Below the pieces are notes generated by a model, which was given only the letters and a program-made list of their open reading frames with translations, was not told where the DNA came from and ran no database searches. Made by a program: the position numbers and the translations under genes. A stretch of DNA of 27,971 nucleotides from Deltaproteobacteria bacterium (GTDB lineage Bacteria; Desulfobacterota; Syntrophia; Syntrophales; UBA5619). Positions 7,132-15,258 of the stretch are shown piece by piece. The stretch spans positions 1 to 27,971 of the forward strand of contig JAPLJW010000290.1 of the NCBI GenBank assembly GCA_026388365.1, written 5' to 3'. Each line of letters starts with the position of its first letter. Position 1 is the first letter of the stretch.

Positions 7132-8883
7132 ATGTTGAACGAGCGACTGGTTCTGGGAATCTGGGACGGGCATGATGCGGGCGCCGCACTCATCGCCGGT
7201 GAAGAAATTCTTTTTGCCGTCAACGAAGAGCGACTCACGCGCCGCAAACTGGAGGTCGGTTTTCCCCGTCTCTCCATCGGCTCCTGTCTGGAGCACGCCG
7301 GCCTCGTCCCGGCGGAGATCCGGACCGTCGCCGCCTCGACGACCGACCCCGCAAAGACACTGACCCGGCTCTTCCCCGGCCTCAAGGAGGAATACTACCT
7401 CATCCGCCGCCGGAAGATGGCCCCCCGCCGGGCCGACCCCTTCAAAAAGGCTTTCAAGTACCGCTTCACGGAACTCGCTCCCAACGCCATATCCGGGATG
7501 CTGAGCCGCGCCTACATGAAGCGGCAGTTGAAGGCCCTCGGCTTTGCGGACTGCCGCCTGGAACTCTTCGATCACCACGCCGCCCACGCTTCGTCGGCCG
7601 CCGCGTGCTGCGGCTTTCCGGACGCCCTGATCCTCACGCTCGACGGCGTCGGCGACGGTCTCTCCGGCTCGCTCTGGACCTGGAAAGGGGGCGATCTGTC
7701 GCTCCTGGCCGCCCTCCCCGCCCGGGCCTCGCTCGGGATCTTCTTCGAGCACGTAACGAACCTCATGAACATGCGCGAGCTCGAAGACGAGGGGAAGGTC
7801 ATGGCGCTGGCAAACTTCGCCTACCCGATCCCCGACGCCGAGAACCCGATGATGGACGTCATCGGCGTCAAAGGGCTTGAGATCGTTTCGCCGTTCAGCT
7901 CCACGGAGATGTTCCGCCGGCTCAGGGGGATCCTCTGGCGCTACCCGTCGGAGCAGTTTGCCTACATGGCCCAGCGGGTCCTCGAAAAGAGCGCCGCCGG
8001 TCTGGCCGAAGAGGCGCTGAAACGAACGGGACTGAAGCGGATGGCCGTCGCGGGGGGCGTCTTCTCCAACATCAAGATGAACATGCGGCTCGTCGAACTG
8101 CCCGGCTTGGAGCGCCTCTTCGTATTCCCCCACATGGGGGATGGCGGGCTCGCCATCGGAGCGGCGCTTGCGGCAAACCGGACGTTTCATGGCGAATCGG
8201 CGTGCCGGCTTCCCGATCTCTACCTCGGTCCGGCATACAAGACCGAAAAGATCCTGGAGTCCGTCGGGTCGGATATCGCTTCCCTCTCCTCCGAAACCGG
8301 CGAATTTCGTGTACACCGTCCGGATGATCCCGTTGCCCAGGCCGCGCGCCTGATCCTCGCCGGCGAGATCATCCTCTGGTTCCAGGGGCGCATGGAGATC
8401 GGCCCGCGGTCGCTCGGCCACCGGAGCATCCTCGCCCGTCCCGACTCCAAAGCGATCAAGGATCGCCTGAACCTCTTTCTCAAAAAGCGGGTCTGGTACC
8501 AGCCCTTCTGCCCCAGCATGCTCATCGAGGACGCCTCCGCGCTCCTCGAAACTCAGGGACAGGAGATCCGGGACAACCGCTTCATGACGATGGGCTTCCG
8601 CGTCCGCCCGGAGCGCCTCCCCCTCATGGAAGGAGTGATCAACGTGGACGGCACCTGCCGCCCGCAGTTCGTCGGCGATGAGGCGCCGCAATACCGCGCC
8701 CTGCTCCGGCGCCTGAAGGAGACGCTGGGATTCGGCGTCGCCCTGAACACGAGTTTCAACCTGCACGGAGAACCGATGATCTGCGCCCCCGGCGAGGCCG
8801 TCGAGATGCTCCGGCGGACGAGGTTCCGCTATCTCTTCATGGAGGATTTGCTCATTGAGAACATGCGTGCAGAAAATCGTTAA
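7132..8883 (+). CDS. NodU/CmcH-family O-carbamoyltransferase
   Basis: At 583 residues this matches the full family length. The N-terminal Kae1-like domain shows GIWDGHDAGAALI, the adenylation/metal motif DHHAAHASSAA (near residues 146-156), and LTLDGVGDG. The C-terminal domain has MEIGPRSLGHRSILA and the closing NTSFNLHGEPMICAPGEA. Family members use carbamoyl phosphate and ATP to carbamoylate a hydroxyl of a sugar or natural product, as in NodU and TobZ. AAGGAG stands before the ATG at 7132. The gene follows the radical SAM gene by 27 bases and overlaps the next gene by 29 bases. In this operon the natural target is a sugar or lipid-linked intermediate, but no direct evidence identifies it. 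Confidence 0.9.
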   Translation: MLNERLVLGIWDGHDAGAALIAGEEILFAVNEERLTRRKLEVGFPRLSIGSCLEHAGLVPAEIRTVAASTTDPAKTLTRLFPGLKEEYYLIRRRKMAPRRADPFKKAFKYRFTELAPNAISGMLSRAYMKRQLKALGFADCRLELFDHHAAHASSAAACCGFPDALILTLDGVGDGLSGSLWTWKGGDLSLLAALPARASLGIFFEHVTNLMNMRELEDEGKVMALANFAYPIPDAENPMMDVIGVKGLEIVSPFSSTEMFRRLRGILWRYPSEQFAYMAQRVLEKSAAGLAEEALKRTGLKRMAVAGGVFSNIKMNMRLVELPGLERLFVFPHMGDGGLAIGAALAANRTFHGESACRLPDLYLGPAYKTEKILESVGSDIASLSSETGEFRVHRPDDPVAQAARLILAGEIILWFQGRMEIGPRSLGHRSILARPDSKAIKDRLNLFLKKRVWYQPFCPSMLIEDASALLETQGQEIRDNRFMTMGFRVRPERLPLMEGVINVDGTCRPQFVGDEAPQYRALLRRLKETLGFGVALNTSFNLHGEPMICAPGEAVEMLRRTRFRYLFMEDLLIENMRAENR

Positions 8884-10870
8884 GGGTCGCTTTTTCATTC
8901 CCGCAACGGCGGTCCTCTACCTGGCCCTGGCGGGCGTCCTTTTCTATGTGATCGGCGTCCGGAACAAGGGAGAGATTGAAATCCTGCTGACACAGCTCGT
9001 ATCCAAGATCCTCTGGGTCAATTTCCTGTTCATTCTGATCGCCGCCCTCCTGTGCGGCCGGGACATCGCGGGGGCTTTCAAAGGGCTGTTCGCCGTCATT
9101 CCCTCTCGCCCCGCCCCTCTCCCGGCGCGAGGGAGTGAGGGGGATCCTGCGTCCTATGCCGCCGCCGGAATGCAGCCCGGCCCGCCCCGGACGGGAGAGG
9201 GACGGGGATCGTCTGCATCCCGCCTCAAACGTCTGAACCGTCCGGGAGTCTGGCTTTTCGTGATCTTTGCGGGCGGCCTCCTCCTCGTCTCGCAGGTTGC
9301 CCCGCAGGTCCACCGGGTCTATTTCGACGAAGACATCTACGCCAACACGGCCCAGAACATGGCTTTCACCGGTCAGACCGGCATGGCGAATTACGGCAGC
9401 TTCGAGTATGGGGAGTACTTCGTCAACTGGCTCGGCTACAACAAAGACCCCAGCGGCTGGCCCTTCCTGATCAGCCTCGCCTTCCAGCTCTTCGGAACCG
9501 ACGAAACCCTGGCCTTCTGCCTGAACAATCTCCTCTTCGCGGGCGGCATCCTCATCGTTTTCTTCATCGCGCGGCTGCTGGCGGGAGGAACGTTCGCCGG
9601 TCTGATTGCGGCCCTCGTTTTTGCCCTCATTCCCCACAACCTTCTCTGGTCGAACACCGTTGCAGCGGAAACGTCGGCCGCCTTTTTCGCCGGTCTCGCG
9701 GTTCTCTGCACGCTGGTCTATCTCCGGACGCGCGCGGCGAGGCACCTCTTCCTGCTTGCGGTGGTCCTCCCGTTTGCCTGTTACATGCGTCCGGAATCGT
9801 CGTTGATCGCGCTCTGGACATTCGCGGCCATGTCGATCAACCTGTTTTCGACCCTCTCCGATCCCCAACCCCCTTTCCGGCACCCTTTCATGACGCGCCC
9901 TTTCTGGGCTGCGGGGCTCATCGCCTTTGCGTTCATCATCCCCATGATCTGGCACTTCTTTGCCGTGAGCGGCCAGTCCTGGGGTGCGCCGGGGGCGAAG
10001 TTCTCAACCTTCTTCTTCCCGAACAACCTGGCGGTGAACGGCTCCTACTTTCTGAACAACAAGGCATTTCCGATCCTGTTCACCCTCCTGGCGCTGGCCG
10101 GTCTTGCGGCCTGGAAGGGAAGGACGGTGAGGGCCTGCGAGAAGATCGATCCCAAAGGTGTTTTTCTGATCCTGTTGTGGTTTCTGCTGTTCTGGGGGAT
10201 TTTTCTGTTCTTCTACGCGGGGAGTTACCAGTACGGCGCCGATGTGCGCTTCGCCCTCGTCTGCTTCATGCCGCTTGCGGTGCTCGCAGGGCTGGGCGGA
10301 GATGCGCTGCGGAAATGGGCGGGGAGGGAAGAGGCTGCCCAGGATGGGGAGGGGGAAACGGGGGAAACCGCCCCTTCGGCCCTCTTTCTGCGCCGGGAAG
10401 CGGCGGCGGGCGGCGACGGGCCGGATCTGCGGACGGTTTACCGGCGGCCCTTCACAGCGCTTCTCATCCTGCTTTTGCTCTTCTGCTGGTTGAAGTTTGT
10501 GCCGCTGGTCCGGCTGGTGGGGCAAGAGGCCTGGGGTGCGCGGCATGACCACCAGTATTCACATGAATTCATCCGAAAAATACCGAACCGGTCCATTGTC
10601 TTGACCCATATCCCGACGATGTTTCTCTTGTGGGGACAAAATGCCATCCAATCCTATGCCGGAATTAACAACCCCGACCTCATCCGGGACCTGATGATCC
10701 GGTACAACGGCCATGTCTATTTCCATAAAAATTACTGGTGCAACGCGTTGAATGATGCGAACAAGATCATCTGCGACGGGATTTATCTGCACTACGACCT
10801 CGAACCGGTGGCCGTCGCCCGCGAGCAGTCGTACGAGTACGGCCTCTATCGCATGACCTTCAAGAAATGA
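8855..10870 (+). CDS. GT39/ArnT-like integral membrane glycosyltransferase
   Basis: The 671-residue protein has many membrane segments. The conserved acidic motif of GT-C enzymes is seen as YFDEDIY (D158-E159-D160) in the first large extracytoplasmic loop. The stretch with NTVAAETSAAFF and FACYMRPES resembles the PMT/ArnT superfamily, whose members transfer sugars from polyprenyl-phosphate donors outside the membrane. The start is TTG at 8855, supported by GGAGG at 8841-8845 with 9-base spacing; a GTG at 8867 is the alternative. It overlaps the carbamoyltransferase by 29 bases, and its stop overlaps the etfB start. Two hydrophilic, low-complexity segments (about 81-128 and 487-528) sit between membrane spans and look like additions; the first coincides with DNA inverted repeats. 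It is a likely partner of the DPM1-like GT2. Confidence 0.8.
   Translation: MRTCVQKIVKGRFFIPATAVLYLALAGVLFYVIGVRNKGEIEILLTQLVSKILWVNFLFILIAALLCGRDIAGAFKGLFAVIPSRPAPLPARGSEGDPASYAAAGMQPGPPRTGEGRGSSASRLKRLNRPGVWLFVIFAGGLLLVSQVAPQVHRVYFDEDIYANTAQNMAFTGQTGMANYGSFEYGEYFVNWLGYNKDPSGWPFLISLAFQLFGTDETLAFCLNNLLFAGGILIVFFIARLLAGGTFAGLIAALVFALIPHNLLWSNTVAAETSAAFFAGLAVLCTLVYLRTRAARHLFLLAVVLPFACYMRPESSLIALWTFAAMSINLFSTLSDPQPPFRHPFMTRPFWAAGLIAFAFIIPMIWHFFAVSGQSWGAPGAKFSTFFFPNNLAVNGSYFLNNKAFPILFTLLALAGLAAWKGRTVRACEKIDPKGVFLILLWFLLFWGIFLFFYAGSYQYGADVRFALVCFMPLAVLAGLGGDALRKWAGREEAAQDGEGETGETAPSALFLRREAAAGGDGPDLRTVYRRPFTALLILLLLFCWLKFVPLVRLVGQEAWGARHDHQYSHEFIRKIPNRSIVLTHIPTMFLLWGQNAIQSYAGINNPDLIRDLMIRYNGHVYFHKNYWCNALNDANKIICDGIYLHYDLEPVAVAREQSYEYGLYRMTFKK
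9114..9201. repeat. inverted repeats inside the membrane glycosyltransferase gene
   Basis: CCCTCTCCCG (9115-9124) has a perfect 10-bp inverted partner CGGGAGAGGG (9192-9201). CCCCTCTCCC (9114-9123) can also fold with 9131-9142 over 10 pairs with a 2-base bulge. The 9115-9201 span is 87 bases, a whole number of codons, and encodes a low-complexity Pro/Gly/Arg segment. This looks like a small palindromic element inserted in frame, though a biased linker with chance symmetry is possible. Confidence 0.45.
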
Positions 10871-11736
10871 AAATCCTCGTCTGTGTCAAACAGGTCCCGG
10901 ACGCCGAAACGCAGATCCGGATCGCCGCGGGCGGCCGGCGTCTCTTAATCGGCGAGAACGATTGGCGGATGAACCGCTTCGACGAATTTGCCGTCGAAGA
11001 GGCGCTGCGAATCCGGGAGTCCGTTCCGGGGAGTGTCGTGGAGGCGGTTTCCGTCGGTCCGGCGCGCGCCGTCGCCGTTCTCCGCCGCGCCCTCGCGATG
11101 GGCGCCGATGAGGCGCTCCATATCCTCCGCGAAGAAGAGGAAGATCCGCTTCCCGGCGATGTCGCCGCATGGATCGCCGCCTGCATCCACGGTAGGGGTC
11201 ATGATCTGATCCTGACCGGCGTGATGTCGGAGGATGCGATGCACGCCCAGACCGGCCCGATCCTCGCCGAACGGCTGGGGATCCCCTGCGCGACGGCCGT
11301 CATGGCGGCGCGCCTGCGTCCGGAGACAGGCGCGCCATGTCAGGAAAACAAAACTGCCCCTGAGAAACACGAAATTGAGGTCGGGCGCAAGCCGCGGGAT
11401 GCCGAGTGTGCTTGTCCGCAGCCGTGCGTCATCCGCGTCGAACGGGAACTGGAGGGCGGGCTCCGGGAGGCCCTGGAGATGCCCCTTCCCGCCCTGATCG
11501 CCGTCCAGTCCGGGATCAACCGCCCGCGCTATCCGGCCCTCTCCCACGTCCTCCGGGCGCGGTCGCAGCCCTTGCTCACCGTGCCTGTGGGTGCGCTGCC
11601 GGCGCCGCCCCGGCGGGAGCGCATCGTCCGCCTCGCCTGGACGGAACCGTCTGGAAAGGCCCTTGTCCTCACCGGCACCCCGGCGCAAAAGGCGGAGCGC
11701 CTCGCCGCGCTCTTCCGTGAGAAGGCGCTGCTGTAG
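10867..11736 (+). CDS. etfB: electron transfer flavoprotein beta subunit
   Basis: The 289-residue product begins MKILVCVKQVPDAETQIRI and has NRFDEFAVEEALRIRE, ALAMGADEALHI, DLILTGVMSED and VERELEGGLREALEMPLPALIAVQSG, which together define EtfB. With EtfA it forms a soluble FAD-containing dimer passing electrons between dehydrogenases and a quinone reductase or other partner. An extra segment of about 30 residues (about 156-188) separates two usually adjacent blocks and carries four cysteines, C158, C181, C183 and C187 (CACPQPC). The ATG overlaps the upstream glycosyltransferase stop (ATGA), so it is co-translated with that operon. The electron donor and acceptor cannot be told here, nor whether it is a bifurcating type. 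Confidence 0.88.
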   Translation: MKILVCVKQVPDAETQIRIAAGGRRLLIGENDWRMNRFDEFAVEEALRIRESVPGSVVEAVSVGPARAVAVLRRALAMGADEALHILREEEEDPLPGDVAAWIAACIHGRGHDLILTGVMSEDAMHAQTGPILAERLGIPCATAVMAARLRPETGAPCQENKTAPEKHEIEVGRKPRDAECACPQPCVIRVERELEGGLREALEMPLPALIAVQSGINRPRYPALSHVLRARSQPLLTVPVGALPAPPRRERIVRLAWTEPSGKALVLTGTPAQKAERLAALFREKALL

Positions 11737-11749
11737 AAAGGTATATAAA

Positions 11750-12853
11750 ATGCCGTCGGAAATCGCAGTCATCGCAGAGGTTGCGGCCGGACATCCGGCG
11801 CCGGTGACGCTGGAGCTGATCGCCTTCGCGAAGGCGCTGCGGCGGGATGAATCCATTCCGGTCCGTGTGTTCGTCCCCGGAGCGGGGGTCGCTCCGGCCG
11901 TCGCCGGGCTCGCCGCCTTGCCCGGCGTCGCCGTCACCGTTCTCGAAGGGAGGCCCCTTGCCGCTTACAGCGCCGAGGCCTGGAAGCTTGTCCTCGCGCC
12001 CCGCCTCGCCGGGCTGAAGCCCCGTTTTGTCTGCATCGCCCATGATGCCCTGGGCGCCGACTTCGGCCCAGGCCTGGCCGCCCGCCTGGGGGCCGCCTGC
12101 ATCACGTCCGTTGAAAGCTTCCGGATGGAGAAAGACGATGTCATCTTCAGCCGGCCGCTCCTGAAGGGAAAAATGCGGATGGAGGTCGTCCCGGAAGCGG
12201 ACACGACCGTCGTCACGCTCCTCCCCGGAACGTTCCGCCGTGAGGAAACGCCTCCGCCGCCTGAGGATAAAACGGGAGAATGCGGAGACACTCTCCGCCC
12301 GGGAAACCTCCGCAACGAGATGACGCCACCCACCAGGAGACGAGGGGCAAACGGTCCTGCCGCACCGGAGGCGCCGGAAGTCATCCCTGTGAACAACCTC
12401 CCGCTGAAGACCCGTCCCCTCGGCCTTCTTCCCGCGCCGGACGAGGCCGCCGAACTCGCCGCGGCGGAGGTGATCGTCGCGGCCGGCCGGGGGATCGGAA
12501 GCGCGGAGAACCTCGCCCTCCTCCGCCGCCTCGCCGCCTGTTTCTCCGGGTCGGCGATTGGCGCGTCACGCGCGGTCTGCGACGCCGGCTTGCTTCCGTG
12601 CCGGTTTCAGATCGGCCAGACCGGCAAGACGGTCGCGCCCCGCCTCTACATCGCCTGCGGAATCTCCGGCGCCCTGCAGCACCTCGCCGGGATGCGCGGC
12701 TCGCGGTACATCGTCGCGATCAACCGCGATCCCCGCGCGGCGATCTTCCAGGCGGCTGACGTCGCCGTCGTGGAGGAGCTCGTCGCCTTTCTGCCGCTCC
12801 TCATCGACGCCTGCCGGAAGCAACAGGGATGCGGAAAAGAGGCCGGCTCATGA
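11750..12853 (+). CDS. etfA: electron transfer flavoprotein alpha subunit
   Basis: The 367-residue product starts at ATG 11750, preceded by AAAGG with 8-base spacing. The frame is open further upstream, but that part lies within etfB. The C-terminal FAD domain is canonical: GRGIGSAENLALL, GASRAVCDAGL, QIGQTGKTVAPRLYIACGIS and IVAINRDPRAAIFQAADV. The N-terminal domain is more divergent than in housekeeping EtfA. A segment of about 45 residues (about 164-210), rich in Pro, Arg and Glu, is inserted between the two domains, and its DNA holds a perfect hairpin (12282-12298). It follows etfB by 13 bases, and its stop overlaps the MFS gene start (ATGA). This supports one transcript for etfB, etfA and the transporter. 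Confidence 0.88.
   Translation: MPSEIAVIAEVAAGHPAPVTLELIAFAKALRRDESIPVRVFVPGAGVAPAVAGLAALPGVAVTVLEGRPLAAYSAEAWKLVLAPRLAGLKPRFVCIAHDALGADFGPGLAARLGAACITSVESFRMEKDDVIFSRPLLKGKMRMEVVPEADTTVVTLLPGTFRREETPPPPEDKTGECGDTLRPGNLRNEMTPPTRRRGANGPAAPEAPEVIPVNNLPLKTRPLGLLPAPDEAAELAAAEVIVAAGRGIGSAENLALLRRLAACFSGSAIGASRAVCDAGLLPCRFQIGQTGKTVAPRLYIACGISGALQHLAGMRGSRYIVAINRDPRAAIFQAADVAVVEELVAFLPLLIDACRKQQGCGKEAGS
12282..12298. repeat. perfect hairpin within the etfA linker
   Basis: GCGGAGA (12282-12288), a CAC loop and TCTCCGC (12292-12298) make a perfect 7-bp stem. It lies in the DNA for the extra linker of EtfA and not in the conserved domains. It may mark a small insertion, or it may be a chance palindrome in GC-rich DNA. 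Confidence 0.35.
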
Positions 12854-14034
12854 CGAACACACCCCTCTCCCGGAAATCCCAGATCCTCCTGCTCACACTC
12901 CTGACGGGAATCTTTCTCGTGAACTTCCTCTCGCGGATCGTGCTGGCCCCTCTCATGCCGGTCATCGAACAGGACCTCCATCTCGACCACGCCGGCGCGG
13001 GCGGCATTTTCATGCTGATCGCGATCGGTTATGCGGCAGGGCTCTTCGGTTCCGGATTTGTTTCGTCCCGGCTGACACTCCGCCGGACGATCGTATGGGC
13101 CGCCGTCGCCTGTGGCTGCTCCATCCTTCTGATCGCAGCAAGCCACAGCCTCTGGGCAATGCGTCTCGGTCTGATCCTCCTGGGCGTTTCCACCGGGATC
13201 TACCTCCCCTCGGGGATGACGACGATCACCGCCTCGATCCGCCCCGTTCACTGGGGAAAGGCCATCGGCGTCCACGAGCTCGCGCCGGCCCTCGCCTACA
13301 TCTCCGCGCCGTTCGTCGTCGAGGGGATCCTCGTTTTCTGGCCCTGGCAGGCGGTTCTGGCCGTGATCGGGATCGCTTCGGTTCTCCTGGGTCTGACCTT
13401 TCTGCGTTTCGGTGCCGGCGGTGACTTTACCGGGGAAGCGCCGACCCTCGGCAACATCCGTCTTCTGTTCGGCAAACCCGCCTTCTGGATCATGGTCGTT
13501 CTGTTCGGTTTGGCGATTGGTTCCAGCCTCGGTCTCTACAGCATGATGACCCTCTACCTGGTTGCCGAACGGGGATTCGAAAGGGGCATGGCGAACACGC
13601 TGATCGGCCTGTCGCGAATCCCCGTCATCGCGATAACCTTCGTCTCCGGCTGGCTCTCCGACCGCTTCGGACCGAAACCAACGATCGCCGCAGTCATTCT
13701 CTTTAACGGTTTGACAACGATCCTTCTCGGCATCCTCCCCGGCCGTTGGGTTATCCTGACGGTCTTTCTCCAGCCGATGCTGACGGTCTGCTTTTTCCCG
13801 GCCGGATTTACGGTCCTCTCCCGGATCGTCCCGCCGAGCGCCCGGAATCTCTCCGTTTCGCTGACGGTTTTCATCTCCTACCTCATCGGCGCCGGTTTTC
13901 TTCCGATGCTCTTGGGAATCTTTGGAGACAAGGGGGCCTTCGCCGCCGCCTTCATCCTTGTCGGAAGCCTGATGCTCCTGAGCCTCCTTCTGCTGCCCCG
14001 CCTGGTCCTGACGGAGGAAAAAACGACTGAGTAA
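12850..14034 (+). CDS. MFS transporter
   Basis: The product is 394 residues with about 12 hydrophobic membrane segments and the MFS inter-helix signature, seen best in the second half as GWLSDRFGPKPT. I prefer ATG 12850, which overlaps the etfA stop as ATGA and has AAGAGG 7-8 bases upstream. An ATG at 12829 would add seven residues but lacks a ribosome-binding site. It is the last gene of the operon that begins at 4989. It probably moves a small organic solute or a pathway product across the inner membrane, with substrate unknown. A plain Etf-linked transporter for a carboxylic acid is as plausible as an exporter of the glycosylated product. Confidence 0.8.
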   Translation: MTNTPLSRKSQILLLTLLTGIFLVNFLSRIVLAPLMPVIEQDLHLDHAGAGGIFMLIAIGYAAGLFGSGFVSSRLTLRRTIVWAAVACGCSILLIAASHSLWAMRLGLILLGVSTGIYLPSGMTTITASIRPVHWGKAIGVHELAPALAYISAPFVVEGILVFWPWQAVLAVIGIASVLLGLTFLRFGAGGDFTGEAPTLGNIRLLFGKPAFWIMVVLFGLAIGSSLGLYSMMTLYLVAERGFERGMANTLIGLSRIPVIAITFVSGWLSDRFGPKPTIAAVILFNGLTTILLGILPGRWVILTVFLQPMLTVCFFPAGFTVLSRIVPPSARNLSVSLTVFISYLIGAGFLPMLLGIFGDKGAFAAAFILVGSLMLLSLLLLPRLVLTEEKTTE

Positions 14035-14238
14035 AGGGAATGGACGGACTGTTCAAAAGCTTGTCCCGCACAGGATACGGGATGCCCAGATGCAAGGCCC
14101 CTGACATTCTGAGCCGTGAGATGTCGGAACAGGTTGGGACGCCTTGCCGCAAGGTGTCCCCAGGCCCCGGAACGTGTCCATGGAATACGTTGAACGGCGA
14201 AGGATTAGGGAAACACCGCAGATGGGCGTTTAAGCCCG
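14035..14238 (+). repeat. hairpin-rich intergenic segment after the operon
   Basis: This 204-base gap between two convergent genes holds two strong stems. GGGACGCCTTG (14136-14146) pairs with CAAGGTGTCCC (14150-14160) across a 3-base loop. 14221-14227 pairs with 14234-14240 across GTTTAA. In each the only imperfect pair is a G-U in plus-strand RNA and an A-C mismatch on the other strand, so folding in the plus-strand operon transcript is favoured. Neither stem is followed by a T run, so this is not a classic intrinsic terminator. It may be an mRNA 3' structure or a decayed repeat. Confidence 0.4.
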
Positions 14239-15237
14239 TCAAGGGGAATCTGCTAAATTCGAACTCATCCGCGCAAAGAGACACAGGCCGTTGCGCATCT
14301 CCCGGCGGATCAGGGCCTCCCGCTCCATCTGGATCAGATGGACATAAGTCTCGTTGAGGGCGAGAAGGCGATCGAACGGGGAAAGATCCTCCCCGAAGAT
14401 GAACCGGGAGACCTCGCCGCAGTTCCGAGGCCCCTCCGCCAGGGCCCGCAGGGCGAGTACCGATCTTTCGCGGTGGTGCTCCCGCATCTCGGCGACCCTC
14501 CCTTTCAGATCGGAAAAGGGTCGGCCGTGCGCCGGGCATACGATCCGTACCGGCAGACCCTCGACGCGTGCCAAAGAGGATAAAAAACTTTCCAGGGGAT
14601 GGAAGTCGGGGGCAATCAGATCGGGGCTGAGGTTCGGCGTGATGTGGGGCAGGATGTGATCCCCCGCGATCAGGAAACGCTCCTCCGGCAGGTGGAAAGA
14701 GATATGGCCGCGGCTGTGCCCCGGAGTCGCGATGACCTCCACCGACCTGCCCCCGACGGTGAGTTGATCGCCGTCGGCGAGAATCCCCGCGGCGCTGAAA
14801 GGCGATATGGCTGTCCGGAAAGCGGAAAAAAGCCGAATCACCGTGTCGATCGTCCCGCCGTCGAGGCCGTGCTCCAGGGCGAAGCGCCGGATGCGCAAGG
14901 CGCGATCCTCCCGGGCAAAGGTCCGGACCGTCAGCTCTTCAATCTCCGACAGGTAAACGGACGCACCGGAACGGCCGGCGATGATGCCGGCCAGGCCGCA
15001 GTGGTCCATGTGAAAATGGGTGATCCAGATCCGTCGGCAATCCTCCATCCGCCGCCCGATCTCCGCGAGAGAGGCCTCCAGCGCCGGCAGGACCCCGTGC
15101 AGGTTGGGACCGGTGTCGATCAGCGTGAAACCGCCCTCTTCCGGGAATAAATAAATGTTCACATGTTTCAGGCGAAACGGCATGGGAAGCGTGATCATGA
15201 AGATCCCTTCCGCCATCTCGCGGACTCCCGTTTTCAA
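14239..15237 (-). CDS. MBL-fold metal-dependent hydrolase
   Basis: The product is 332 residues. The metallo-beta-lactamase signature is THFHMDHCG (H74, H76, D78, H79), with later ligands in TPGHSRGHISF and AGDHILPHI. This is the glyoxalase-II-like branch of zinc or di-metal hydrolases, with a C-terminal helical extension. I chose TTG at 15237 because GAAGGAG (complement of 15244-15250) stands six bases before it. An in-frame ATG at 15216 is the alternative. It follows the acyl-CoA dehydrogenase reading frame by 21 bases, so the two are probably one operon. A thioester hydrolase role for a CoA intermediate fits that neighbour, but this is inference. Confidence 0.8.
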   Translation of the reverse strand: MKTGVREMAEGIFMITLPMPFRLKHVNIYLFPEEGGFTLIDTGPNLHGVLPALEASLAEIGRRMEDCRRIWITHFHMDHCGLAGIIAGRSGASVYLSEIEELTVRTFAREDRALRIRRFALEHGLDGGTIDTVIRLFSAFRTAISPFSAAGILADGDQLTVGGRSVEVIATPGHSRGHISFHLPEERFLIAGDHILPHITPNLSPDLIAPDFHPLESFLSSLARVEGLPVRIVCPAHGRPFSDLKGRVAEMREHHRERSVLALRALAEGPRNCGEVSRFIFGEDLSPFDRLLALNETYVHLIQMEREALIRREMRNGLCLFARMSSNLADSP

Positions 15238-15258
15238 TATTTGCTCCTTCTATTTTTC

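Noticed and set aside
7033..8898. A 621-codon minus-strand open frame opposite the carbamoyltransferase
   Set aside because: The plus strand has a full-length, motif-complete carbamoyltransferase. The antisense translation is low-complexity, Arg/Glu/Gly-rich and shows no domain.
14040..14357. A plus-strand open frame of about 105 codons after the MFS gene
   Set aside because: It runs into the antisense of the MBL hydrolase, crosses two hairpins, and has no recognisable motif or ribosome-binding site.
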